Assembly (NCBI RefSeq): GCF_017829975.1 | Contig: NZ_JAEEGA010000005.1 | Span: 245,038 to 309,037, forward strand | Reading direction: 5' to 3' | From: Vagococcus allomyrinae | GTDB lineage: Bacteria > Bacillota > Bacilli > Lactobacillales > Vagococcaceae | Length of the DNA stretch: 64,000 nt | Shown: piece by piece, positions 1 to 7,349 of the stretch | How positions within the stretch are numbered: the first letter of the stretch is position 1 | Layout of the letters: every line of letters starts with the position of its first letter | Translations under genes and position numbers: made by a program | The notes under the pieces: model-generated | Databases searched by the model: none | Told to the model about the DNA's origin: nothing | The model's input: the letters and a program-made list of their open reading frames with translations, nothing else

Positions 1-154
1 GTCCTTGGAAAGCTGTATTAAACATCGCTTTATAACCCGCAACTGGATCGTAATTAAAAATCATCATAATAATAGCTCCTAGTACAAATCCCATGATAAC
101 TGACAGAACAGGAACTAGTATATTTTTAATTTTCTCTAGTTTATTATCCAACAC
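1..154 (-). CDS. Nucleoside ABC transporter permease (NupB/YufP-like), N-terminal part
   Basis: Only about 50 N-terminal residues are visible; the gene runs off the left edge. They contain a charged start followed by one hydrophobic segment (LVPVLSVIMGFVLGAIIMMI) and then a periplasm-type loop, as in BPD_transp_2 family permeases. The start overlaps the end of the upstream ATPase gene, with candidate GTG codons at 160 and 154 and a TTG at 151, so the exact start is uncertain. Translational coupling with the ATPase is likely. The place after bmpA and the dual ATPase is the usual place of the first nucleoside permease subunit, which is the main reason for the functional call. Confidence 0.75.
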   Translation of the reverse strand, partial: MLDNKLEKIKNILVPVLSVIMGFVLGAIIMMIFNYDPVAGYKAMFNTAFQG

Positions 155-1694
155 TCTCACCCGCCTTCGACTGTCTCAGTTCTTCCCGTGCCTCTTCCAA
201 TGAATAACCGGCCATTAATAAGCCTAATTCATTTTCAGTCGTCACCTTGGGATCAACAATCCCGACAATTTCCCCTGCATGAATTACTGCAATTCGATCG
301 GAAACATTTAAAATCTCCTCTAATTCAAAACTGACCACTAAAACAGCCTTTTGTCGATCCCGCTGTTCAATCAACCGCTTATGAATGTATTCAATGGCAC
401 CAACATCTAGTCCACGAGTCGGTTGCGACACGATTAATAACTCTGGATTGCGGTCAACCTCACGAGCAATAATGGCCTTTTGTTGATTACCGCCTGATAA
501 TGCTTTAGCTGGCACAAGCTCATTCGTCGTTCTAACATCGTATTCGTCGATTAACTTACGTGCATATGAATTGATTTGGCCATAATTCAACATGCCATTT
601 TTGCTTAAAGGTGGCTGATAATAGGTTTGTAGCGCAATATTTTCAGCCAAACTCATCTCTAAGACTAAGCCATCACGATGGCGATCTTCTGGAACGTGCC
701 CAACTCCTTTTTCAGTAATTTGTCGCGGACGTAAATTAACAATCGACTCGCCTTTTAATTCTATCGAGCCACTTTCAATTTTACGTAATCCAGTTAATGC
801 CTGTATTAATTCAGACTGGCCATTGCCGTCAATACCGGCAATCCCCATAATTTCTCCTGCACGAACATCCAGACTTAACCCTTTAACTGCTGGCAACCCA
901 CGGCTTTCATTAACCACTAAATCTTTGACTGATAACACTACATCAGTTGGGTTAGCAGGTCCTTTGGGTGTCGTAAATGATACGGAGCGACCAACCATCA
1001 TATCGGCTAGTTGTTGAGAAGAAACATCTTTCACCTTGACCGTATCAATTCCTCGACCTCGACGAATTACCGTACATAAATCTGCTACTTTTTTAATTTC
1101 ATCTAATTTATGAGTAATCAGAATAATCGACTTACCTTCTTTAACCAGCCCTTGCATGATAATAATTAATTCATCAATTTCTTGAGGCGTTAACACGGCT
1201 GTTGGTTCATCAAAAATTAGAATATCCGCTCCGCGATAGAGGGTTTTCAGTATCTCCACCCGCTGCTGCATCCCGACAGAGATGTCACGAATATATGCTT
1301 TTGGATTAACATCTAATCCATATTGCTTTGAAACTTTCTCGATTTCCTTCTCAGCCGCTCGTTGATCCAGCACACCAGCATGCGTTAACTCACTACCCAA
1401 AATAATATTCTCCGTCACTGTAAACGCCTCTACTAGCATAAAATGCTGATGGACCATGCCAATCCCTAAGCGATTAGCAGCCGTTGGACTTGATATATTT
1501 ACTTTTTCACCTTTGATAAATATCTCACCAGAAGTCGGTTCTAATAATCCTGATAAAATATTCATCAATGTTGATTTCCCAGCGCCATTTTCTCCTAACA
1601 AAGCGTGAATTTCTCCCGGACTAACTTTTAAATTAATGTCATCATTTGCTTTAAAAGTTCCGAACTGCTTTGTAATATTGCGCATCTCAATCAC
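144..1694 (-). CDS. nupA: Nucleoside ABC transporter, duplicated ATP-binding subunit (NupA/YufO-like)
   Basis: This is a tandem ATPase of the sugar/nucleoside importer class that powers uptake with BmpA and two permeases. The first domain has an intact Walker A (GENGAGKST, about residue 35-43), a VGMQQR signature and Walker B ILIFDEPTAVLTP. The second has a degenerate Walker A (GIDGNGQSE) and an LSGGNQQK signature, as usual for this class. A GTG at 1712 opens a six-codon-longer frame, but AAGGAG lies five bases before the GTG at 1694, so the shorter start is preferred. The permease gene overlaps its 3' end. The substrate is inferred from the pdp-deoC-cdd-bmpA context. Confidence 0.9.
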   Translation of the reverse strand: MIEMRNITKQFGTFKANDDINLKVSPGEIHALLGENGAGKSTLMNILSGLLEPTSGEIFIKGEKVNISSPTAANRLGIGMVHQHFMLVEAFTVTENIILGSELTHAGVLDQRAAEKEIEKVSKQYGLDVNPKAYIRDISVGMQQRVEILKTLYRGADILIFDEPTAVLTPQEIDELIIIMQGLVKEGKSIILITHKLDEIKKVADLCTVIRRGRGIDTVKVKDVSSQQLADMMVGRSVSFTTPKGPANPTDVVLSVKDLVVNESRGLPAVKGLSLDVRAGEIMGIAGIDGNGQSELIQALTGLRKIESGSIELKGESIVNLRPRQITEKGVGHVPEDRHRDGLVLEMSLAENIALQTYYQPPLSKNGMLNYGQINSYARKLIDEYDVRTTNELVPAKALSGGNQQKAIIAREVDRNPELLIVSQPTRGLDVGAIEYIHKRLIEQRDRQKAVLVVSFELEEILNVSDRIAVIHAGEIVGIVDPKVTTENELGLLMAGYSLEEAREELRQSKAGESVG

Positions 1695-1760
1695 ATATTC
1701 TCCTTGAGCCACGTGTTGTCACATCCTTACATTATTGTTTTTACTGTCTGTGCCTTTATT

Positions 1761-1774
1761 TGAAACGTTTTACC
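1761..1774. promoter_or_regulatory. Candidate LacI-family operator upstream of nupA
   Basis: On the minus strand the site reads GGTAAAACGTTTCA. It shares GGTAAAACGTTT with the perfect palindrome upstream of pdp. It lies about 50-70 bases before the nupA start. The neighbouring LacI-family regulator is the natural candidate to bind it; this is inferred from sequence likeness only. Confidence 0.5.
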
Positions 1775-2033
1775 TAGTTGTCACTCAACTATAACCGATT
1801 ATTTCAAATAGCGGCCTCTTTCCTAACACTACAGGCAGCACTCACGCTAAATCACTGTTCCCCTTCTTATTTCAGCTGACTTATTATGTCACTTATCGCG
1901 ATGATGCTGTATTTTGGGATTGGATGTAGGAATAGATGACTTGTTTAATCATCTAATTGAAACATTCAAAATAAATAGCATGACTTTAGGACATTACCTT
2001 AAATGCTTCAGTAAAAGTTAAACTATTTATTGA

Positions 2034-2065
2034 AGCTACTTGATACACGGTGGTATCAAGTAGCT
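2034..2065 (-). terminator. Hairpin after bmpA (terminator or mRNA-processing signal)
   Basis: The arms AGCTACTTGATAC and GTATCAAGTAGCT form a perfect 13-bp stem with a 6-base loop, just after the bmpA stop codon. The following bases on the minus strand are AT-rich but not a pure T run, so partial termination is likely. Such a hairpin would make the binding protein more abundant than the downstream ATPase and permeases. Confidence 0.7.
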
Positions 2066-2078
2066 CAGAATGACTATA

Positions 2079-3176
2079 TTACTTTTCTGGTGTTTCACTT
2101 ACAACGATTTCTTCTGAAATAATTTTATCTTTCGCTTCTTGAATCGCTTTTTTAGCATCTTCTCCAACATAACCTTCTGTTAAATCAACACCACCATCTT
2201 TTAATCCATAAACTAAGTGTTCGCCACCAGGAAACTCATCTTTAAGAGCACGATTAGAGATATCTTGAACCGCTGCACCTACGCCTTTAAGTGTAGAAGT
2301 CAATGTAAAGTTATCTTCTTTACCGTCTTTAGTTTTGTATACGCCATCAGCATCTTGATCTCTATCTACGCCAATTACCCATACTTTTTCTTGATCGCCT
2401 GTTTCATTAATGTCTTTCGCTTCTTGGAATACCCCAGTACCTGTACCACCAGAAGCATGGAAAATAATATCTGCTCCACCTTGATACATTGCAGCTGCTA
2501 AGGCTTTTCCTTTTGCAGGATCACCAAATGATGCTGCATATTTAACATCTACTTTGATATCTTTTTTCAATTTTTCAGCTGTTTCTTTCACACCTTGAAC
2601 AAAACCTGCTTCAAAGCGGTCAATTACAACCCCTTCTTCGCCACCAATAAAGCCAACATGGTCAGTTTTTGTACTATAAGCTGCAGCAACACCAGCTAAG
2701 TATGATGCTTCATTATCTTTAAACGTTGCAGAAACTACATTATCTTTATCTTCAATAACATCATCAATAATCCCAAAATTTGTATCAGGATTGGCTTCAG
2801 CCGCTGTTGTAACAGCATCTTTTAGCAAGTAACCAATTCCGAAAATAGTTTGAAAGCCGTTCGAAACAGCTTGGTCCATATTTGTTGTATAAGCGGATGC
2901 ATCATCTGATTGAATATAAGCAAAACCATCTGCACCTTCAGATAAATTATTTTCTTTCCCCCAAGCCTGTAGCCCTTCCCAAGCTGATTGGTTAAATGAC
3001 TTATCATCTACACCACCAATATCTGTTACAATAACAGCACTGTGCTTAGCACCATCACTACCACTTGCTTTACTATCATCAGTTGCTTTGTCTTTACCGC
3101 CTCCGCCACACGCTACCAAAGTTGCAGCTAAACCTAGTGTTAATAAACCCAATCCAATCTTTTTCGATGTCTTCAT
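2079..3176 (-). CDS. bmpA: Nucleoside-binding lipoprotein, BmpA/Med family
   Basis: This is a 365-residue substrate-binding lipoprotein that captures nucleosides outside the membrane and delivers them to the NupA ATPase complex. It has a charged N-terminus, a hydrophobic stretch and a lipobox ending in Cys23 (LVAC), followed by a Gly/Ser/Asp-rich linker. The mature part has Bmp-family features such as VIVTDIGGVDDKSFNQ and GADIIFHASGGTGTGVFQEA. AGGGGG lies 8-13 bases before the ATG. It follows cdd by 67 bases in the same direction. Family assignment is firm; nucleoside specificity rests on family and context. Confidence 0.93.
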   Translation of the reverse strand: MKTSKKIGLGLLTLGLAATLVACGGGGKDKATDDSKASGSDGAKHSAVIVTDIGGVDDKSFNQSAWEGLQAWGKENNLSEGADGFAYIQSDDASAYTTNMDQAVSNGFQTIFGIGYLLKDAVTTAAEANPDTNFGIIDDVIEDKDNVVSATFKDNEASYLAGVAAAYSTKTDHVGFIGGEEGVVIDRFEAGFVQGVKETAEKLKKDIKVDVKYAASFGDPAKGKALAAAMYQGGADIIFHASGGTGTGVFQEAKDINETGDQEKVWVIGVDRDQDADGVYKTKDGKEDNFTLTSTLKGVGAAVQDISNRALKDEFPGGEHLVYGLKDGGVDLTEGYVGEDAKKAIQEAKDKIISEEIVVSETPEK

Positions 3177-3243
3177 CTTGTAAAGCCCCCTGTATATTTT
3201 TTTTATTTAACAGCCATTACTGACCGATTAAATCACAAAGAAA

Positions 3244-3633
3244 TTATAGTTGTTCTTCCGTAAATGAATATGGCATTAACTCTCCGACCGTCATCTCTTT
3301 TGTCACACCATCTTTATTGACCAACGTCACCGGCATGGACGAATCACAAAACTCCACCATCACTTGACGACAGGCGCCACATGGCGAAATGGGATCATCG
3401 GTATCTCCTGCAACCACCAGATGTTTAAAGTCACGATGCCCTTCTGACACAGCTTTAAAAAATGCGGTACGTTCAGCACAATTGGTTAGGCCAAAAGAGG
3501 CATTTTCAATATTAACCCCTGTAAAAATCTGATCATCTTTAGTAACTAAGCATGCTCCCACAGGAAATTTTGAATAAGGAACATAGGCACGCTGATAAAC
3601 CTGGCACGCTTCCTTAATCCACTGTTCTTTCAC
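3244..3633 (-). CDS. cdd: Cytidine deaminase
   Basis: The enzyme deaminates cytidine and deoxycytidine to uridine and deoxyuridine in the cytoplasm, feeding the phosphorylase encoded upstream. The zinc site is complete: the CAE motif (Cys52 and catalytic Glu54) and PCGAC (Cys85, Cys88). The length matches the short homotetrameric class. A GTG at 3642 gives three more residues, but it sits one base from the AAGGAG sequence; the GTG at 3633 has nine-base spacing and is preferred. It follows deoC closely in the salvage operon. Confidence 0.95.
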   Translation of the reverse strand: MKEQWIKEACQVYQRAYVPYSKFPVGACLVTKDDQIFTGVNIENASFGLTNCAERTAFFKAVSEGHRDFKHLVVAGDTDDPISPCGACRQVMVEFCDSSMPVTLVNKDGVTKEMTVGELMPYSFTEEQL

Positions 3634-3662
3634 TGACGACACTCTCCTTCTAAAAAGCTATT

Positions 3663-4307
3663 TTATCCCTCGGTAATGGCGATACTGGCACTCGTTCCAA
3701 GACGTGTCGCACCTGCGTCAATCATACTTTGAGCTTCTTTAGCGGTATGAATTCCACCAGATGCTTTGACTCCCATCTCAGGGCCAACAGTTGCACGCAT
3801 CAGCGCCACATCTTCAACCTTGGCTCCCCCTGTGGAAAAACCAGTGGATGTTTTAACAAAATCCGCTCCCGCTTCCTTGGCCAAACGACTGGCTGTGACG
3901 ATCTCGTCATTAGTTAACAGACTCGCTTCAATAATGACCTTGACTAACGCTTTATCCTTAGCTACCTTCACAACCGCTTCAATGTCTTCTTTAATAAATG
4001 CCTCATTCCCTGCTTTTAACTGTCCGATATTAATGACCATGTCAATTTCATCCGCTCCATTGGCAATGGCATCTCGGGTTTCAAAGGCTTTAACTTCGGT
4101 TGTATTAGCGCCTAAAGGAAAGCCAATCACCGTACAAACGGCGACAGGTTCTTTTAATAGAAGTTCACTGGCTAACTTGACCCATGTTGGATTGACACAA
4201 ACAGAATAAAATTGATGTTTTTTCGCTTGGTTAATCAATTTTTTGATATCAGCTTCTTTTGCATCTGCTTTTAATAGTGTGTGATCAATTTTTCGATTGA
4301 AACTCAT
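3663..4307 (-). CDS. deoC: Deoxyribose-phosphate aldolase
   Basis: It cleaves 2-deoxyribose-5-phosphate into glyceraldehyde-3-phosphate and acetaldehyde, linking deoxynucleoside breakdown to glycolysis. The 214-residue TIM barrel shows the Schiff-base lysine in DFVKTSTG (Lys152), the second active-site lysine in GVKASGG (Lys181) and the Asp of [10 protein letters not shown] (Asp89). The length is normal for the family. It lies 32 bases after pdp and about 30 bases before cdd on the same strand, with a good AAGGAGAGG ribosome site, so the three genes form one transcript. Confidence 0.97.
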   Translation of the reverse strand: MSFNRKIDHTLLKADAKEADIKKLINQAKKHQFYSVCVNPTWVKLASELLLKEPVAVCTVIGFPLGANTTEVKAFETRDAIANGADEIDMVINIGQLKAGNEAFIKEDIEAVVKVAKDKALVKVIIEASLLTNDEIVTASRLAKEAGADFVKTSTGFSTGGAKVEDVALMRATVGPEMGVKASGGIHTAKEAQSMIDAGATRLGTSASIAITEG

Positions 4308-4339
4308 TGTTCACCTCTCCTTCCCCTCATATAAACGTC

Positions 4340-5641
4340 TTATTTAGTGACTATTTTTCTAACTAGCTGTGGTTCTTCAACGGTTTCACCGATTTCAATA
4401 TTGTCGTACAACATCTGTTTCACGTCATCCACATTCTCGCGATTGGCATAAATGGTCACCAGTGGTTCACCTTCAGTAACATCCATGCCCACCTTTTTAT
4501 GTAATTTAACCCCGACGGTATAATCAATCAGGTCTTCTTTTGTCTTACGTCCAGCTCCTAATAACATGGCCGCAACACCGATACTTTCGGCTTGTATTTC
4601 TCGAACACAGCCACTACTTTTAGCCAGTAACTCAATGGTATACTTAGCCACGCCCATCTTTTCCGGATGATCAACCACATCTGGATCGCCGCCTTGATTC
4701 TGAATCATCTCTTTAAATTTCTCAAGGGCCTTGCCAGACTCTAACGCTTCAACTAAGAGCCCTCGAGCCTCTTCCAATGTTTTAGCATGACCTGCCAGAA
4801 CCACCATTTGACTTCCCAAAACGTAAACCATCTCGGTTAAATCTTCTGGGCCTTTACCTTGCAGTGTTTCAATCGCTTCCACGATTTCTATTGAGTTACC
4901 AATGGCTTCACCTAAAGGTTGAGACATATCAGAAATCACTGCCATCGTCCGCCGTCCGGCTAACTCACCGATGCGAACCATGGTTTCAGCCAACCGAGTG
5001 GCATCGTCAATATTTTTCATAAAAGCACCGTCACCTGTTGTTACATCCAAGACGATGGCATCCGCTCCTGACGCAATTTTCTTGCTCATGATTGAACTGG
5101 CAATCAGTGGAATTGAGTCGACGGTTGCTGTTACATCTCTTAGGGCGTACAAGGTTTTGTCTGCGGGGGCAAGATCACCAGATTGGCCAGTAACAGCAAC
5201 TTGACTCTCATTTACCAGTTGAATAAATTTATCATTAGGTAATTCAACTTGGAAACCAGGGATTGCTTCTAACTTATCGATTGTGCCACCTGTATGGCCC
5301 AAACCGCGGCCGGACATTTTAGCGACAGGCACACCAATACTGGCAACTAAAGGCGCTAAGACGATTGTCGTTGTATCACCAACACCACCAGTAGAATGCT
5401 TATCTACTTTAATGCCGTTAATAGAAGATAAATCTATGACATCTCCTGAATTAGCCATGGCTAAAGTCAACGCGGTAATTTCTTCATCACTCATGTCTTC
5501 ATAAAAAATAGTCATCAGGAACGCACTGACTTGATAATCAGGAATCGTACCATCAGTTAAACCTTTTACGAAAAAATCAATCTCTGTCTTTGTCAGCTCT
5601 TTACCTGCTCGTTTCTTCTCAATCAGGTCGATCATTCTCAT
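4340..5641 (-). CDS. pdp: Pyrimidine-nucleoside phosphorylase
   Basis: It cleaves uridine, deoxyuridine and thymidine with phosphate to free base and (deoxy)ribose-1-phosphate. The 433-residue protein has the glycosyltransferase-family-3 signature: [12 protein letters not shown] (about 81-92, phosphate binding) and [21 protein letters not shown] (about 110-130). It is the first gene of the leftward salvage and uptake operon. A promoter and a perfect palindromic operator lie just upstream. The family separates from thymidine phosphorylase (DeoA) by its Gram-positive sequence type; substrate breadth was not tested. Confidence 0.95.
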   Translation of the reverse strand: MRMIDLIEKKRAGKELTKTEIDFFVKGLTDGTIPDYQVSAFLMTIFYEDMSDEEITALTLAMANSGDVIDLSSINGIKVDKHSTGGVGDTTTIVLAPLVASIGVPVAKMSGRGLGHTGGTIDKLEAIPGFQVELPNDKFIQLVNESQVAVTGQSGDLAPADKTLYALRDVTATVDSIPLIASSIMSKKIASGADAIVLDVTTGDGAFMKNIDDATRLAETMVRIGELAGRRTMAVISDMSQPLGEAIGNSIEIVEAIETLQGKGPEDLTEMVYVLGSQMVVLAGHAKTLEEARGLLVEALESGKALEKFKEMIQNQGGDPDVVDHPEKMGVAKYTIELLAKSSGCVREIQAESIGVAAMLLGAGRKTKEDLIDYTVGVKLHKKVGMDVTEGEPLVTIYANRENVDDVKQMLYDNIEIGETVEEPQLVRKIVTK

Positions 5642-5670
5642 TGTTATTTATCCCCCTATATGTCTTCACT

Positions 5671-5699
5671 ATTATAACGAAATTTGTTGAAAAGGTAAA
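5671..5699 (-). promoter_or_regulatory. Promoter of the pdp operon
   Basis: On the minus strand a TATAAT -10 box (5671-5676) is preceded after 17 bases by TTTACC (5694-5699). AGGGGG then lies in front of the pdp ATG. The -10 box is consensus; the -35 box is moderate, which fits a regulated promoter. Confidence 0.75.
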
Positions 5700-5709
5700 A
5701 ATAAAAATA

Positions 5710-5723
5710 GTAAAACGTTTTAC
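5710..5723. promoter_or_regulatory. Palindromic LacI-family operator upstream of pdp
   Basis: GTAAAACGTTTTAC is a perfect 14-bp palindrome with the central CG typical of LacI-family sites. It sits about 10 bases upstream of the pdp -35 box. The same core precedes nupA, and the adjacent divergently placed site (6831-6842) is similar. It lacks the TG...CA edges of a standard CcpA cre site. Confidence 0.7.
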
Positions 5724-5778
5724 CTTAAACAACATACGGCTATCAACCGCTTTCATTTAACATGATAGCATCATTATT

Positions 5779-6801
5779 TTAACTAGTCAACCGTTTTACA
5801 CTATTTCTAATAATCAAATTTGTTGGAAATATCTTATTAGGAATTCGTGAATGTGGGTTATCAATCGCGTCAATCGCAAATTTTGCAGCCGAAAAACCAA
5901 TATCAAATACAGGTTGATAAACCGTTGTTAAAGCTGGTGCTAAGAACTTGCCTATTTCCAAGCCATCAAACCCGATCACAGAAATATCCTCTGGGACTGA
6001 CAGTCCTGCTTCGTAAATCGCTTGATAAGCCCCCACGGCCATTTGATCGTTGGTACACACCAAAGCTGTTAACTGTCCTTTATTTTTAGCTAGTAATTTT
6101 GCAGTTCCTTCATAACCACCTTCAATTGTCAGAAAACTTTCTTCAATTAGTAAATCGTTATACTCAATCGCTCGATCTTCTAAACAATTCAAATAACCAG
6201 TGATTCGTTCAGACAGTTGATAATAATCATCAACTTCACGCAAAAAGCCTATTTGGCGGTGTCCTTGATCAATCAAATAGCTAACCGCTTCATAAACTCC
6301 CTTATATTCTTCCACAATTAACTTCCCCTCATTTCGTTGATTTTTTCCCATATCAACTAAAATCAGCGGTAAGTGTGGTTGCTTGCTTAAGACAACATCC
6401 ATAATCTCTTTATCTAATACGTTAGGTGTGGCAATTATCATCGCCTCTACCGCACGGTGCATCAATTCATCAAAATATTTTTTTTCTAAAGCCACGTCAT
6501 GTTTAGAATTACACAAAATAATCATATAACCTAATGAATTAAGGTACGTTTCAACCCCTTCAATCAACTTGGAGAAAAAGAAATCAGTAACATCTGGGAC
6601 AATCATGCCAATCGTTTTCGAGCGTTTAGTGATCATACTTTGGGCAAAAAAATCGGGTTTATAATTAAATTCATCGACAATATCCAAGACTTTTTGACGA
6701 GTTTCATCACTAAAACGACTGCCTTTATTATTTAAAATTTGCGACACAGTGGTGGTTGAAACCCCAGCTTTATTAGCAATGTCTTTAATTGTTAATTTCA
6801 T
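5779..6801 (-). CDS. LacI-family transcriptional regulator, probably of nucleoside or ribose use
   Basis: The N-terminus (KLTIKDIANKAGVSTTTVSQILNN) is a LacI helix-turn-helix and hinge. The rest is a periplasmic-binding-like ligand domain ending in a standard LacI C-terminus; total length about 340 is normal. Frames open at TTG 6813 and ATG 6807, but GGGG with six-base spacing and family alignment favour the ATG at 6801. It lies directly upstream of pdp in the same orientation, and the operator-like palindromes near pdp, nupA and its own start suggest it controls the salvage operon and itself. The effector is unknown; a nucleoside, base or ribose derivative is plausible. Confidence 0.88.
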   Translation of the reverse strand: MKLTIKDIANKAGVSTTTVSQILNNKGSRFSDETRQKVLDIVDEFNYKPDFFAQSMITKRSKTIGMIVPDVTDFFFSKLIEGVETYLNSLGYMIILCNSKHDVALEKKYFDELMHRAVEAMIIATPNVLDKEIMDVVLSKQPHLPLILVDMGKNQRNEGKLIVEEYKGVYEAVSYLIDQGHRQIGFLREVDDYYQLSERITGYLNCLEDRAIEYNDLLIEESFLTIEGGYEGTAKLLAKNKGQLTALVCTNDQMAVGAYQAIYEAGLSVPEDISVIGFDGLEIGKFLAPALTTVYQPVFDIGFSAAKFAIDAIDNPHSRIPNKIFPTNLIIRNSVKRLTS

Positions 6802-6830
6802 GTCCATCCCCAACTTTCATTTCGTCATTC

Positions 6831-6842
6831 GAAAAGGTTTTC
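6831..6842. promoter_or_regulatory. Candidate autoregulatory operator of the LacI-family gene
   Basis: GAAAAGGTTTTC resembles the pdp operator core (AAAACGTTTT) with one changed central base. It lies about 30-40 bases upstream of the regulator's start codon, where binding would block its transcript. Confidence 0.35.
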
Positions 6843-7021
6843 ACAATTTCTCTCCTCCTATCATATCAAATATTGAAAAAAAAGCATAGAAGATCTTTTA
6901 ATCTCGTTATTTAATCCCTTTGATAAATCGTTCCTTTTTCCAAGTGCAACGCCATCCACCAAAAGGCTTTAACGCGCCTAATAACGGGCCTCCTCAATTG
7001 TCAGACTATTCAAAAAAATAG

Positions 7022-7051
7022 TTGACAAACCTTGACTGAATACCCTATACT
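7022..7051 (+). promoter_or_regulatory. Promoter of the trpX leader and operon
   Basis: A consensus TTGACA (7022-7027) is followed after 18 bases by TATACT (7046-7051). The transcript would begin near 7058 and carry a leader of about 290 bases before trpX. Confidence 0.8.
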
Positions 7052-7084
7052 TGAAACATCTTGAAATTTGTGGAGGTTCTTCAG

Positions 7085-7141
7085 ATGCACCAAACAACTA
7101 CCCCCCAATTAAATACTTTTTACTTTAGCTTCTTTAGGTAG
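7085..7141 (+). CDS. Aromatic-rich leader peptide (18 residues)
   Basis: The frame encodes MHQTTTPQLNTFYFSFFR and then TAG. GGAGG lies eight bases before the ATG. Four Phe codons and one Tyr codon fall within six codons (7118-7135), like the control region of enteric pheA and pheS leaders. It sits 30 bases after the promoter and ahead of a chain of alternative RNA pairings ending in a terminator. It is too short to be an enzyme and probably acts by ribosome stalling when charged Phe or Tyr tRNA is scarce. This function is an inference from position, codons and RNA folding. Confidence 0.65.
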   Translation: MHQTTTPQLNTFYFSFFR

Positions 7142-7278
7142 TGTTTGTAGTCATGAGTCATGGGTACAAACAATGTTTTGTATCTATGTGGGCTAAAGAG
7201 TTTTGTCGTCAAGATAAACGCCACGTAGGATTTAAAAATCTAAGTGGTGACTAAACAATTTTAAGCGGATATTAAATT
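7123..7278 (+). promoter_or_regulatory. Alternative RNA pairings of an attenuator leader
   Basis: Five pairings compete. CTTTAGC inside the Phe/Tyr codons (7123-7129) pairs with GCTAAAG (7192-7198). CTATGTGG (7184-7191) pairs with CCACGTAG (7221-7228). The latter region can instead pair with 7236-7247. 7238-7247 (ATCTAAGTGG) can pair with the 5' arm of the terminator (7285-7294). A small hairpin forms at 7163-7184. A ribosome stalled on the aromatic codons would mask the first segment, favour 7184-7191 with 7221-7228, free 7238-7247 and break the terminator. There is no GGTGG T-box motif. Confidence 0.6.
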
Positions 7279-7282
7279 GAGC

Positions 7283-7317
7283 AGCCATTTAGATAGCAGT
7301 ATCTAAATGGCTTTTTA
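7283..7317 (+). terminator. Attenuator terminator before trpX
   Basis: AGCCATTTAGATA and TATCTAAATGGCT form a perfect 13-bp stem with a GCAG loop, followed by TTTTAT. It lies upstream of, not after, a gene, so it must be conditional for trpX to be expressed. Confidence 0.9.
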
Positions 7318-7349
7318 TATATAAATAGAAAAAACAAGGAGGAATAAAC

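Larger units (their letters stand above)
1713..2078. other. 366-bp gap between bmpA and nupA
   Basis: No coding potential was found. The gap holds the bmpA-distal hairpin (2034-2065), a weaker inverted repeat with TAGATGA arms (about 1933-1955) and the operator-like site at 1761-1774 in front of nupA. The gap is unusually long for genes of one transporter and suggests separate expression control of the binding protein and the membrane complex. Confidence 0.6.

Noticed and set aside
3766..4209. 147-codon frame antisense to deoC
   Set aside because: Mirror of a real, highly conserved gene; no ribosome site.
4408..4425. Third parS inside pdp (TGTTTCACGTCATCCA)
   Set aside because: Four mismatches in the right half and it lies in a coding region.
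5710..5723. CcpA cre site
   Set aside because: The palindrome has the central CG but lacks the TG and CA edges of the cre consensus; a dedicated LacI-family regulator lies next door.
7153..7254. A 33-codon frame inside the trpX leader (ATG at 7153)
   Set aside because: It overlaps the attenuator pairing segments, has a poor ribosome site and no recognisable sequence.
7060..7320. T-box riboswitch before trpX
   Set aside because: The GGGTGGNACCGCG antiterminator motif is absent; the only T-box seen is before serS.
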